From NCBI GenBank assembly GCA_020041925.1, contig CP083409.1: a DNA stretch of 64,000 nucleotides; one strand, 5' to 3'. Positions 27,412 to 36,373 of the stretch are shown in pieces. The stretch's first letter is position 1. Every line of letters begins with the position of its first letter. Under the pieces are notes generated by a model. That model was not told the DNA's origin. It ran no database searches and saw nothing but the letters and a program-made list of their open reading frames with translations. Made by a program: the position numbers and the translations under genes. This DNA is from Faucicola osloensis_D. Lineage in GTDB: Bacteria; Pseudomonadota; Gammaproteobacteria; Pseudomonadales; Moraxellaceae.

Positions 27412-28632
27412 CTAAGGTGCGTAGACCACTTCCACGCCATCATCGTCATCGTAGTCGTCGTCATCAAAATCATCTTCATCCAATGCGCGACCTTCACGCT
27501 CAGCTTTACGTTTGGCACGATACGCTTCTTTTTGCTCTTCCGTATTGGCGCGCACTTCCGCTTCCAGTCGTTCAAAACGCAAACGCTGACTTTCAGCAAA
27601 ATCAGGATCGGTTTCTTCCATCTCGCGCTCTTGCTCGATTTCGTTCATCAAATGCCAAACGACGGCATCAACCCCTTCTCCTGTGAGCGTAGAGGTACGA
27701 AAAACCATCCCTGTCCAACCAAGCTCTGCCACGATGTGGGTGCAAAGTTGGTTTAATGACTCTTCAGGCACTTGGTCGATTTTATTTAAAATCAAAATCT
27801 GTGGCAGTTTTGACAGCTCTGGCGAAAATTTTTCTAACTCATTAAAAATCACTTGGGCGTTTGCCACAGGGTCGCTACCATCAATGGGCTGTACATCGAC
27901 AAGATGCAATAATCGACGGGTACGAGCGACGTGTTTTAAAAAGCGGATACCCAGTCCAGCCCCTTCAGAGGCCCCTTCAATCAGACCTGGGATATCTGCC
28001 ATGACAAATGAGCGGTGTTTACCCACATCCACGACACCCAAATTCGGTACCAAAGTGGTAAACGGATAATTGGCAACTTTGGGTTTGGCAGCAGAGACTT
28101 GACGAATAAAGGTGGATTTACCCGCATTTGGCAGACCGATAAGACCCACGTCAGCCACCACTTTTAGCTCAAACTTCAAGACTTTTAATTCGCCTGGAAA
28201 ACCTGGGGTGGCACGTCGTGGTGCTTGATTGGTGGAGGTTTTAAAATGGGTATTGCCTTGCCCGCCGTCACCGCCTTTGGCAATCCTCGCCGTTTGCCCT
28301 TTTTTGGTCAAGTCCGCTAAGACCTCACCTGTTTCAGTATCAACCACGGTGGTACCGATGGGTACGGATAGATAGATATCATCTGCCCCACGACCTGAAC
28401 AGTTTTTGGCACCACCATTTTCACCGCGTTTGGCATCATAGCGACGCGTAAACCGGTAATCGACGAGGGTGTTGGTGTTGTCGTCGCACACCACGTATAC
28501 ATCACCGCCTTTGCCGCCATCACCGCCATCGGGGCCGCCTTTGGGGACGTATTTTTCTCGGCGAAAACTGACGATACCATTGCCGCCGTCGCCTGCTTTG
28601 ACTGTTACGATTGCTTCATCGATAAAACGCAT
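27412..28632 (-). CDS. obgE: GTPase ObgE/CgtA
   Basis: Essential GTPase of 50S ribosome assembly and growth control. 406 residues. Glycine-rich OBG domain (1-158), G domain with GLPNAGKST near 166, DIPGLIEGA near 213 and NKID near 284, and a strongly acidic Asp/Glu tail (last 25 residues) as in gammaproteobacterial homologues. Start ATG at 28632 with GGAAAG just upstream. Confidence 0.98.
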   Translation of the reverse strand: MRFIDEAIVTVKAGDGGNGIVSFRREKYVPKGGPDGGDGGKGGDVYVVCDDNTNTLVDYRFTRRYDAKRGENGGAKNCSGRGADDIYLSVPIGTTVVDTETGEVLADLTKKGQTARIAKGGDGGQGNTHFKTSTNQAPRRATPGFPGELKVLKFELKVVADVGLIGLPNAGKSTFIRQVSAAKPKVANYPFTTLVPNLGVVDVGKHRSFVMADIPGLIEGASEGAGLGIRFLKHVARTRRLLHLVDVQPIDGSDPVANAQVIFNELEKFSPELSKLPQILILNKIDQVPEESLNQLCTHIVAELGWTGMVFRTSTLTGEGVDAVVWHLMNEIEQEREMEETDPDFAESQRLRFERLEAEVRANTEEQKEAYRAKRKAEREGRALDEDDFDDDDYDDDDGVEVVYAP

Positions 28633-28728
28633 TGAAGACTTTCCTTAAATTCTTGAATAACCAAATATTATAGCATGAATTTTAGCAAGAAAAATTTGAA
28701 CATAATTGATGTTTGAAATTTTATCCAA

Positions 28729-28754
28729 TAAAAAACCGCCCAAACTTGAGCGGT
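28729..28754 (-). terminator. intrinsic terminator of the GAPDH gene
   Basis: Read on the minus strand: stem ACCGCTCAA/TTGGGCGGT (28746-28754 with 28735-28743, one G-T wobble) followed by TTTTTT. Confidence 0.85.
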
Positions 28755-28784
28755 CTTGTAATCGTTCTTAGCGCTTAGGAACAT

Positions 28785-30137
28785 TTAGGCATTTTTTGCC
28801 ATGGTTTCAGCGACACGTAGAACTTGGGTGCTATAGCCCATTTCGTTGTCATACCATAAGTACATCACGGCACGGTTGTCTTGAGCAAGCGTAGATTTGG
28901 CGTCCCAAATCGCTACTTTTTCACAGCCCACAAAGTCGGTAGAAACGGCTTCATCCGAATCTGAATAAGCAATTTGCGCTTGCCATTGTTCGCTCTGACT
29001 GGCTTCTTTGATAAAGGCATTGAGTTCATCGCTTGAATTGACTGGGTTTTTGAAATTCAAATTCAAAATCGCAAGGCTCACGTTTGGCGTTGGTACACGT
29101 ACCGAGCTGCCTGATAATTTGCCTTTTAATTCTGGAATCGCTTTACTGACCGCTTTGGCAGCACCTGTGCTTGTCATTACCATATTTAAGGTTGCAGCAC
29201 GCCCACGACGCTCGGCTTTATGGTGGTTATCAACCAAGTTTTGGTCATTGGTGAAGGCATGGATGGTTTCCATGTGACCGTTTTCAATGCCGTATTTATC
29301 GTTTAAGAGTTTGAGCGTAGGGGTAATCGCATTGGTAGTACAGCTTGCCGCTGATACGATGGTATCACTGCCGATGGTGTCATCATTGACATTATAAACG
29401 ATGTTTTTGATATCGCCCGACGCTGGCGCAGTCAATAGCACTTTTTTGGCACCTTTTGACTGTAAATGTTTGCCAAGACCTGCTTCATCTTTCCATTTAC
29501 CAGTGTTGTCGATGATTAAGGCATTGTCGATACCATAAGACGTGTAGTCGATTTCGCTTGGGTCAGCGGCATAAATGACTTTGATAAAACGACCATTTGC
29601 GATGATACCGCTGTTTGCTTTATCCACCACCACGGAGCCATCAAACCAGCCATGTACCGAGTCACGCTCAAGCAAGCTTGCACGTTTTTCCAAATCTGCT
29701 TCACCGGCTGGACGGACGACGATGGCTTTTAATTGTAAGCCTTTGTCTGAGGCAGGACGGCTCATCAGCAAACGAGCCAAGATACGACCGATACGACCAA
29801 AACCGTACAACACGACATCTGTCGCAGGCACTTCCTCACCGCTAGTAAAGCTGCCGGCTTGTTTGCCTGCTTTGAGCGCTTGACCCAAGTCCACCGTGGT
29901 ATGGCTTAGATTTTGGTCGTTTAACGCGGTGGCGAAAGCGAGTGTATCAGCGATGTTAAGGGCGTTTTTGTCATGATGAGCGATGATATCAACAAGATTT
30001 AGCGCAATGCGGTTGCCAAAAAACAACACATTGACGCCTTTATTGGCTAGGGTATTTAGCTCAATTAACAACTGAACCGCTTGGGCTTCTTGATTTTTGC
30101 GAGTAGTGAGGTGGTCTCGGTAGAGATTGGCAGACAT
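28785..30137 (-). CDS. gap: glyceraldehyde-3-phosphate dehydrogenase, long-form
   Basis: Interconverts glyceraldehyde-3-phosphate and 1,3-bisphosphoglycerate. 450 residues against about 335 for ordinary GAPDH. A helical N-terminal extension of about 100 residues precedes the Rossmann motif YGFGRIGRILARLL near 112-125. The catalytic cysteine lies in SAASCTTNAITP near 265. AFTNDQNLVDNHHKAERRGRAA and WYDNEMGYS are present. The long form is typical of Pseudomonas and Acinetobacter relatives and is thought to serve mainly gluconeogenesis. Start ATG at 30137 with AAAGGT upstream. Confidence 0.93.
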   Translation of the reverse strand: MSANLYRDHLTTRKNQEAQAVQLLIELNTLANKGVNVLFFGNRIALNLVDIIAHHDKNALNIADTLAFATALNDQNLSHTTVDLGQALKAGKQAGSFTSGEEVPATDVVLYGFGRIGRILARLLMSRPASDKGLQLKAIVVRPAGEADLEKRASLLERDSVHGWFDGSVVVDKANSGIIANGRFIKVIYAADPSEIDYTSYGIDNALIIDNTGKWKDEAGLGKHLQSKGAKKVLLTAPASGDIKNIVYNVNDDTIGSDTIVSAASCTTNAITPTLKLLNDKYGIENGHMETIHAFTNDQNLVDNHHKAERRGRAATLNMVMTSTGAAKAVSKAIPELKGKLSGSSVRVPTPNVSLAILNLNFKNPVNSSDELNAFIKEASQSEQWQAQIAYSDSDEAVSTDFVGCEKVAIWDAKSTLAQDNRAVMYLWYDNEMGYSTQVLRVAETMAKNA

Positions 30138-30195
30138 AGTATGACCTTTTTTTGTGAAGGAAAAATAAAATCTGTAGAAAATGCAGCAAGAAATA

Positions 30196-30226
30196 AACGC
30201 CTAAATTGTAACGGAATTTAGGCGTT
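30196..30226 (-). terminator. hairpin after the lipocalin gene, probable terminator
   Basis: A 12-bp perfect stem AACGCCTAAATT/AATTTAGGCGTT and a 7-nt loop. On the minus strand it is followed by a modest T-rich stretch (TTTATTTC). Confidence 0.65.
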
Positions 30227-30263
30227 TTAGCAATTTTAAAGCAGGGTGTTTCAACTACCTAGA

Positions 30264-30869
30264 TTATCGGCTGTTTTGTACGGTTTTTTGCAATTTACTG
30301 ACATCGTAGCCTTGAGATTTTGCGGTAGCGACCATTGTTTGATAAGTGTCTTCATCCATCGTGGGTGTGCGTGACAAAATCCACAAGTATTTTTGATTTG
30401 GCGTACCCACCAACGCATGATTATAATTGGGGTCTAAAGCAAGCACCCAATAGTCGGCTTTACCCATAGGCAACCAACGCAGTCCTTGCGGCAAGAAAGT
30501 AACTTTGAGTTTACTGCCACTGTCGCCATTTTTGGTGGCTTCACCAATGCTTTGCATGGGTTTGCCATCTTTGCCCATACATTGGTTATTGACTTCCACC
30601 TTGCCAGTCGGTTGTAGGATGTAAGTGGCGGTGACATCACTGGCACAGTTACGCTGAAAAAACATCGGCAAACGGGCGATTTCGTACCATTTCCCCGCAT
30701 AACGGTTTAAATCAACGCTTTGTACCGCCTGAGCTTTGCCAACGCCTGTGGGCTTGGCGGTGGTTTCGGTTGCGATATTTTTGGTGGGGGTGGTAGAGCA
30801 AGCACTCATCGCAAATAATGTACCTGCAATACCTGCCACTGCTAGCGTTTTTTTACTCATTATTTTCAT
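30264..30869 (-). CDS. blc: outer-membrane lipoprotein, bacterial lipocalin Blc
   Basis: 201 residues. Lipoprotein signal with lipobox MSAC (Cys near residue 25), then the lipocalin motif YAGKWYEIARLPMFFQRNC near 57-75, an 8-stranded barrel pattern, and YLWILSRTPTM near the C-terminus. Binds lysophospholipids or fatty acids at the envelope. ATG at 30869 is preceded by AAGGTG. An ATG three codons later is an alternative. Confidence 0.93.
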   Translation of the reverse strand: MKIMSKKTLAVAGIAGTLFAMSACSTTPTKNIATETTAKPTGVGKAQAVQSVDLNRYAGKWYEIARLPMFFQRNCASDVTATYILQPTGKVEVNNQCMGKDGKPMQSIGEATKNGDSGSKLKVTFLPQGLRWLPMGKADYWVLALDPNYNHALVGTPNQKYLWILSRTPTMDEDTYQTMVATAKSQGYDVSKLQKTVQNSR

Positions 30870-31009
30870 TGTCTATATCACCTTATTTTGCTCATTCTTA
30901 TTGCGCATTAAAGTACTCATTTTAGCCCAAAATAAACACTCAAACGGTGACTATTGGGGCGTTTTTTTGTCAGCCAGTTGTTACAGTTAATACGTTATTG
31001 TCAAATAGC

Positions 31010-31036
31010 AACGCCCAAACAGTTATGGGCGTTTTT
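31010..31036 (+). terminator. plus-strand terminator without an obvious gene
   Basis: Stem AACGCCCA/TGGGCGTT (31010-31017 with 31026-31033) and five T on the plus strand. A weaker GC-rich hairpin with seven T (about 30925-30967) precedes it. No plus-strand gene ends here. Confidence 0.5.
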
Positions 31037-31092
31037 CATTGGGTTAAAGATTGTACACAGCATAAACAACAAACCGACTAAGTTAAAAACAG

Positions 31093-31305
31093 CTACCCAA
31101 AAAATGATTGCAGTTTTTTGACATCCAGCCATAAAGGGGCAAGCAGCGGTGACAGCTGCATTAACCACGCAAAACACGCCAATAGCATCCCCATCGCCAT
31201 AACGTGGGACGATAAAAAATGATGTTTGGCGAATTTAAACCATAGGATTGGCATCTCGCTAGCACTAGCCACAAAATATGTAACAAAATTGTAACAAAAA
31301 ATCAA
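31093..31305 (-). CDS. possible small membrane protein
   Basis: 70 codons from a TTG, or 53 from the first ATG (31254). The C-terminal part holds a hydrophobic helix (VMAMGMLLACFAWLMQLSPLLAPLWL) and ends VKKLQSFFG. Codon use in the ATG-started part resembles nearby genes. It begins 15 bp after the Nudix/TenI stop and could be the last gene of that unit. Family not recognised. Confidence 0.38.
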   Translation of the reverse strand: MIFCYNFVTYFVASASEMPILWFKFAKHHFLSSHVMAMGMLLACFAWLMQLSPLLAPLWLDVKKLQSFFG

Positions 31306-31320
31306 CCTGTTGGCTAGTTT

Positions 31321-32340
31321 TTATACCTTGTCGGCCAATAACCGAATACCCGCGATTCCCATCGCCCCATGTTCATAGGCGGTGGCTAAATCTGCCTGCC
31401 CCACCCCGCCCAGCGCAAATATAGGAACATCACTAAGCTTTGCTAATTCGCCGAACGCTTGCCAGCCCATGCCCCCATTTTGAAAGGTTTCTGGGTGTGT
31501 CGGAGTGGCTTTCACCGGGGATAAAAAACAGCCCATGACAGTATGCGAGGTTGCCAAGGTATTTAATCCGCTTAGGCTATGTTGATCATGACAACTGCCA
31601 AAATAGCGATAATTTTTTGATAGGTTTAAGAAATTAAGCGTGATGAGTTGTTGGTGATTCAAATGCACCATGCCGTTTTTTAACCACGCATCTAATCGTT
31701 CAGGCAAGCGCTCAAGTAAGCACGCTAGTGTTGCATATTGAATAATCGGGGTGATATCCGCCCTTATCGTTAGCAAGCCATCAATCATAGCGGTGGCATT
31801 TTCATCGCTGGTTTGCGGGCGAAGATAACAATGAGCACTTTGGGGCAGTTTTTGGCTATAAAAATCAACCCACTTATCCACACTAACGAAGCTATCTAAA
31901 GGCTGGGTGATATAAATCGTATTAGGCAATTTTAACCAATCTAAAATGCGGGCATTGGCATCGGGCAGCGGGTACTGATTGGCGACTAAGTCTGACTGGT
32001 GCACCCATGTGACGGCTTGACCTTCCTTGCCTTTACCTTCTTGCAAACCATCAAACTGCGCTTGACTCACTTGAATTTTAAAAACGTGCAATGCCACGGT
32101 TTTATCAGCATAATCATGGCGTATTACCCCCATTTTGACTGCGGTATTTTGCGCGATATCCAAGCCAATCTCTTCATAGACTTCACGGATTAACCCTTGT
32201 GTTGGGGTTTCATTTGGCTCAATTTTTCCCCCAACAAACTCATAGCGATTGCCTTGGTGTTGACTGGCATGGCGAAATCCCAGTAGATATTGATTGTTAA
32301 AATGTATCACCGCGACTGCCACATTGACGACTTTTGACAT
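31321..32340 (-). CDS. Nudix hydrolase (MutT-like) fused to a TenI/ThiE-like domain
   Basis: 339 residues. The N-terminal Nudix domain has a full Nudix box (GGKIEPNETPTQGLIREVYEEIG, about 37-59), consistent with 8-oxo-dGTP hydrolysis. The C-terminal half (about 150-339) has the TMP-synthase/TenI barrel ending IFALGGVGQADLATAYEHGAMGIAGI. This fusion is known in pseudomonads and Acinetobacter. The TenI part probably does not make thiamine phosphate. Start ATG at 32340. Confidence 0.9.
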   Translation of the reverse strand: MSKVVNVAVAVIHFNNQYLLGFRHASQHQGNRYEFVGGKIEPNETPTQGLIREVYEEIGLDIAQNTAVKMGVIRHDYADKTVALHVFKIQVSQAQFDGLQEGKGKEGQAVTWVHQSDLVANQYPLPDANARILDWLKLPNTIYITQPLDSFVSVDKWVDFYSQKLPQSAHCYLRPQTSDENATAMIDGLLTIRADITPIIQYATLACLLERLPERLDAWLKNGMVHLNHQQLITLNFLNLSKNYRYFGSCHDQHSLSGLNTLATSHTVMGCFLSPVKATPTHPETFQNGGMGWQAFGELAKLSDVPIFALGGVGQADLATAYEHGAMGIAGIRLLADKV

Positions 32341-32410
32341 ATTTTTCTCAAACTATTGATTATCACCCATTATAAAGCATTAAATTTGATGAAAAAGTGA
32401 AAAAAGTCAC

Positions 32411-32439
32411 TTGACGACCCATTAAATATAAATGATAAT
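32411..32439 (+). promoter_or_regulatory. hemP promoter
   Basis: TTGACG (32411-32416), a 17-bp spacer and GATAAT (32434-32439). The -10 lies inside the Fur box. Confidence 0.7.
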
Positions 32440-32447
32440 CATTATCA
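32428..32447 (+). promoter_or_regulatory. Fur box
   Basis: ATAAATGATAATCATTATC matches 16 of 19 positions of the Fur consensus, with a perfect inverted repeat TGATAAT-C-ATTATCA at 32433-32447. It overlaps the -10 element, so iron-loaded Fur should block transcription. Confidence 0.9.
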
Positions 32448-32492
32448 ATTAAAAACACTATTCGTCCATCTTATAGAGAAAAGGAGTATCCC

Positions 32493-32657
32493 ATGCTACA
32501 CTTATTAAATCGCGCCAATCTCATCCAACAAAGTTCCTTGCCTACGCTATATTCCAATCATTTATTTGCGCTGACCAAAGAGATTCGTATTCAGCATGAC
32601 GGCGAAGAATACCGTCTTCGATTGACCCGTAATAACCGCCTAATACTCACCAAATAG
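32493..32657 (+). CDS. hemP: hemin uptake protein HemP
   Basis: 54 residues. The second half (IRIQHDGEEYRLRLTRNNRLILTK, in short pieces IQHDGEEYRLRLT and LILTK) is the HemP-family signature. HemP is a small regulator or helper of haem uptake, normally encoded just before a hemR/hmuR receptor. The start ATG has AAGGAG 6 bp upstream, and a Fur-controlled promoter lies before it. The next gene in the same direction is absent: a terminator follows at once, so this copy is an orphan. Confidence 0.9.
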   Translation: MLHLLNRANLIQQSSLPTLYSNHLFALTKEIRIQHDGEEYRLRLTRNNRLILTK

Positions 32658-32691
32658 TGACTTACCAAATAGTCCCGGTGAAATTGTTAAT

Positions 32692-32724
32692 AAAAAAGCC
32701 AATCTTCCTCAGATTGGCTTTTTT
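32692..32724. terminator. bidirectional terminator after hemP
   Basis: A 14-bp stem AAAAAAGCCAATCT/AGATTGGCTTTTTT with a TCCTC loop, between convergent hemP and the SDR gene. Confidence 0.9.
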
Positions 32725-32790
32725 AAATGGTTAAGTTAATAGTCACTGTTGCCCGTCACCTTGCCTAGTTACTGTTAACAATCACCTGAA

Positions 32791-33555
32791 TTAACCCATG
32801 CGAATAGCGCCGTCCAAACGAATGACGTCGCCATTGAGATAGCTATTTTCGATGATGTGTGCCACCAATTTAGCAAATTCTTCTGGGTTGCCCAAACGTT
32901 TTGGAAAAGGCACGGCTTGCTCAAGACTGGTACGGGCAGCTTCTGGCAGGCTTGCCATCATCGGTGTGCCGAACACCCCTGGGGCGATGGTCATGATACG
33001 TATTTGATGGCGCTGCAGCTCACGCGCGAGTGGTAAGGTTAAGCCCACCACACCTGCTTTGGATGACGAGTAACTGCCCTGCCCGACCTGACCATCAAAT
33101 GCGGCAATTGAAGCGGTGTTGATAATCACACCTTTATCTTCGTTGCTGTCTGCAGTATTTTTTGCCATCGCCGCCGCCGCCAGTCGCGCTACATTGAAAG
33201 TGCCGATGAGGTTAATCTGGATACCACGGGCGAAGGTGGTTAAATCGGCTGGATTGCCTTCTTTGTCCAGTAATTTTTGTACCACCACGATACCAGCACA
33301 GTTGATTGACCCTGATAATTTACCAAATTTGGTCACACCCGCCTCAATTGCATTTTTGACATCCGCTTCGCTGGTGACGTCACATTTTGCAAAAATCACG
33401 TTGTCGCCCAATTCAGCCACTAATTTCTCACCTGCTTCTTGATTGAGATCGGCGATGATAACATTTGCGCCTTGCGCCACCAAATAACGGGTTGTGGCTT
33501 CACCTAGACCTGACGCGCCGCCTGTGACCAAAAAGGTATTATTTTGTACTTGCAT
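32791..33555 (-). CDS. short-chain dehydrogenase, 3-hydroxyacyl-CoA dehydrogenase type
   Basis: 254 residues. NAD-binding motif TGGASGLG at 11-18, D37-type NAD selection (IIADLN), NCAG near 87 (Cys in place of Ala of NAAG), and the catalytic Ser in NTASIAAFDG and Tyr/Lys in SYSSSKAG. The pattern is closest to HSD17B10/type-2 3-hydroxyacyl-CoA dehydrogenases of beta-oxidation. The neighbouring acyl-CoA synthetase, 86 bp upstream on the same strand, supports a role in fatty- or branched-acid catabolism. Confidence 0.88.
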   Translation of the reverse strand: MQVQNNTFLVTGGASGLGEATTRYLVAQGANVIIADLNQEAGEKLVAELGDNVIFAKCDVTSEADVKNAIEAGVTKFGKLSGSINCAGIVVVQKLLDKEGNPADLTTFARGIQINLIGTFNVARLAAAAMAKNTADSNEDKGVIINTASIAAFDGQVGQGSYSSSKAGVVGLTLPLARELQRHQIRIMTIAPGVFGTPMMASLPEAARTSLEQAVPFPKRLGNPEEFAKLVAHIIENSYLNGDVIRLDGAIRMG

Positions 33556-33589
33556 TGTTTTTCCGTTAACCTGTTATTTTTTGTTGATA

Positions 33590-33622
33590 AAAAAAGCATA
33601 GCTAACGCTAGCTACTCTTTTG
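33590..33622 (-). terminator. imperfect terminator after the acyl-CoA synthetase
   Basis: On the minus strand an imperfect hairpin around TAGC/GCTA is followed by TTTTTTTAT. It may attenuate read-through into the SDR gene. Confidence 0.4.
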
Positions 33623-33641
33623 CATAGGGATAAAATTTTTG

Positions 33642-35336
33642 TTAGTGCGCCTCACTCATGCTACGCAGCATAAAACGCTGCACTTTACCACTTGGCGTTT
33701 TTGGCAAGGCATCGATAAACTCAACGATACGTGGATACGCATGGGCAGATAACCGTGCATGCACTAAGCTTTGGATGTCTTTGGCTAACTCGTCATTAGC
33801 GGTATATCCGTCTTTGAGTACAACATAGGATTTGATGATGTGACCGCGTATGTCATCTGGCACGCCAATCGCCGCGGTCTCGGCTACCGACGGGTGTTCC
33901 ATTACCGTGTTCTCGACATCGGTAGGACCGACGCGATACCCTGCGGTGGTAATAATATCGTCATCACGCCCGACAAACCAAAAAGTGCCATCATCATGCT
34001 GCTCGACCATATCACCCGTTAGATAATAGCCTTTTTCAAACGGGTTTTTTTCGTTCCACGTATAGCCTTGGAAAAATAAGGATGGCGAATTCGCCACATC
34101 AACAGCTAGCTGACCTTGTACGCCTGCGCCTACTTCATTAAAGTTTTCATCCAGTACCGCCAAACGATAACCTGGCAATGGCATACCCATTGAACCAATT
34201 GGCTGATCATGGGTTAACTTATGATGACAGCAGCACGCCATCCCCAATTCGGTTTGTCCATAATGGTCAAGAATAGATGCACCAAGATTGTCATTAATCC
34301 ACGTCACCACTTCAGTATTTAACGTCTCACCCGCTGAGCTAATACGCGTCAATAGCGGTAACTCATCAGCTTTGTTGTCAAAAACACCGCTTGATTTCAT
34401 CATACGAAATGCGGTGGGCGATGAGGCTAAATTAGTGATTTTATGGTTTTTGATAAAATCTAATGTATGCTTGGCATCAAATCCTGACTCATTAAAGTGG
34501 GTGGTCGCACCCACTAGCAAAGGTCCTGTAATCGCATAATACAAGCCATAGGCCCAACCTGGGTCAGCCATGTTCCAAAACCGATCATTATCGCTTAGAC
34601 CCACTGCGTGTACCATGTACAAATAAAATGCGGTTAGCGCTTTAACTGGTACTGCCACGCCTTTTGACTTGCCCACGGTACCTGAAGTAAACATTTGCAA
34701 GAAAGGATCTTCCCCTGTTAGCATCACAGGTTCAAAGTCTTCCCTTTGCGCTGCCATTAAGCTATCAAAATGCCAATCGCCATATTGTTTGGCGGCTTGC
34801 TCGCTGCCCACCATCACCATGTTTGGTAGTAGGTTTATGTCATTGAATTTTTCACGGTTATGGCTGTCGGTGAAAACCACTTTAGTAGCGGCTTTTTCAA
34901 GGCGGTATTCAATCGCTTCGACACCAAATGCGGTAAACAATGGCTGATATACTGCACCGATGCGCCATGCACCCACAATCACCGCTAACAAAGTCGGTGT
35001 ACGGGGCAGCATGGTTGATACCCGATCGCCTTTTTTCACTCCCAAAGAAGTCAGCAGATTTGCCATTTTACCGCTTAGTTTATCGAGCTGCGCGTAAGTG
35101 ATTTTATGGATATTGCCTTGGGTGTCTTCATGCACTAGCGCGACTTTATTTGCCTTATCAGACTGGGCGTGACGACCCACACATTCCACATAGGCGTTGA
35201 TACCATTGATACGGCAACCTTGCAGGATTTGCTGTTCAAGTTCGTCGATATTGAATTGGTCGATGTAGCTTTGATAGCGGTAGTTTTGATAATCAGGATG
35301 GGTAGATTGCGGGGTTTGGGTGTCAAGATTGTCCAT
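33642..35336 (-). CDS. acyl-CoA synthetase (AMP-forming)
   Basis: 564 residues of the ANL superfamily: acid + ATP + CoA to acyl-CoA. P-loop-like motif MFTSGTVGKSKGV near 215-227, DHYGQTELGM near 348-357, TGDM near 430, the hinge GRDDDIITTAGYRVGP near 445-460, and the C-terminal catalytic lysine in TPSGKVQR near 550. It resembles short- to medium-chain and propionate/acetate-like synthetases. The exact acid is not visible. Start ATG at 35336. Confidence 0.9.
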   Translation of the reverse strand: MDNLDTQTPQSTHPDYQNYRYQSYIDQFNIDELEQQILQGCRINGINAYVECVGRHAQSDKANKVALVHEDTQGNIHKITYAQLDKLSGKMANLLTSLGVKKGDRVSTMLPRTPTLLAVIVGAWRIGAVYQPLFTAFGVEAIEYRLEKAATKVVFTDSHNREKFNDINLLPNMVMVGSEQAAKQYGDWHFDSLMAAQREDFEPVMLTGEDPFLQMFTSGTVGKSKGVAVPVKALTAFYLYMVHAVGLSDNDRFWNMADPGWAYGLYYAITGPLLVGATTHFNESGFDAKHTLDFIKNHKITNLASSPTAFRMMKSSGVFDNKADELPLLTRISSAGETLNTEVVTWINDNLGASILDHYGQTELGMACCCHHKLTHDQPIGSMGMPLPGYRLAVLDENFNEVGAGVQGQLAVDVANSPSLFFQGYTWNEKNPFEKGYYLTGDMVEQHDDGTFWFVGRDDDIITTAGYRVGPTDVENTVMEHPSVAETAAIGVPDDIRGHIIKSYVVLKDGYTANDELAKDIQSLVHARLSAHAYPRIVEFIDALPKTPSGKVQRFMLRSMSEAH

Positions 35337-35638
35337 GATAGGCTCCTAATGTCGTCCATGAGATAGGAATAAGTGCCAGTGCCAACGGTCACCCACTGGC
35401 TTAAAATAACCCTGACTTCAAATAAATCTGGCCTGAAATAAATTTGAGTTGATACAACCAGTTTTTTGACGATGGGCTCGCAATTATTGCTGATTTACAC
35501 TCACGCTGATTTACTTGTATCTCGATTTACTTGTACCAAGTCAAGCTAACAAATTCCTTTTGTTAGCTTATGATGCCTAAAATTTTGGATAATTTCAAGT
35601 ATTATGATATGAATTGTATCGTTTTAAAAATTTTACTG
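35337..35638. other. intergenic region between orn and the acyl-CoA synthetase
   Basis: 302 bp, AT-rich. It has three imperfect copies of GATTTAC(T/A)-type repeats at about 35490-35536 and an 11-bp perfect hairpin AAGCTAACAAA/TTTGTTAGCTT (35543-35569). The hairpin has no T-run on either side, so it is a weak terminator candidate for orn or a structured leader. Confidence 0.5.
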
Positions 35639-36190
35639 TTAACCAATAAACTTAAAAAAGTTCTCTTTATAATGGCGCAGTTCACGAATCGAATCACGGA
35701 TATCATCAAGTGCCAAATGACTTCCTTTTTTCTCAAAGCTTGACAAAATATCGGGGCGCCAGCGATAAGCCAGCTCTTTGACCGTTGACACATCTAAATT
35801 GCGGTAATGAAAAAACCGTTCAAGCGTTGGCATTTGACGTGCCAAAAACCGTCTGTCTTGGCAAATCGAATTGCCACACATCGGTGAGCGTCCTGATTCG
35901 ACATATTTACTCAAAAATGCAATTGTTTCGCTTTCTGCTTGAGCCATCGTCACGTTACTACGGCGAATACGGTCTATCAGTCCTGATTGCCCATGTTGGC
36001 GCGTGTTCCAATCATCCATGCTGTTGAGCACAATGTCAGGGGTATGGATGGCAAACACAGGACCTTCGGCTAAGATATTGAGTTCACTGTCAGTCACTAT
36101 CGTCGCTATCTCGATGATGGTATCGTTGAGGGTATCTAGACCTGTCATCTCAAGGTCAATCCAAATCAGATGTTTTTTATCAACCGCCAT
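35639..36190 (-). CDS. orn: oligoribonuclease
   Basis: 3'-5' exoribonuclease that degrades 2-5-mers and pGpG. 183 residues, usual length. DEDDh motifs: IDLEMTGLD (D11, E13), the Asp in CGNSICQDRRFL near 114, and a C-terminal H-x4-D in HLALDDIRDSI. Start ATG at 36190. It is divergent from rsgA, the same neighbour as in many gammaproteobacteria. Confidence 0.97.
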   Translation of the reverse strand: MAVDKKHLIWIDLEMTGLDTLNDTIIEIATIVTDSELNILAEGPVFAIHTPDIVLNSMDDWNTRQHGQSGLIDRIRRSNVTMAQAESETIAFLSKYVESGRSPMCGNSICQDRRFLARQMPTLERFFHYRNLDVSTVKELAYRWRPDILSSFEKKGSHLALDDIRDSIRELRHYKENFFKFIG

Positions 36191-36373
36191 ACTGTTGCCT
36201 TTTCATACTCTTTAACAAATAATCCGCCATCTTAGCAGATTTTACAGGTAAAATATCGGTTTTGTTGGCGATTGCTCATGCGTGCTCATGTAGCGAGTCT
36301 AAAAGTATTGTAAAATTTTATAAGGTGTTAGTATGGTAAAAAATCCCCTAGTGGCTGAGGTAGTAGATAGCGT

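Noticed and set aside
35543..35569. 11-bp hairpin between orn and the acyl-CoA synthetase as a terminator
   Set aside because: Perfect stem but no T-run on either strand, so it is recorded only as a structure.
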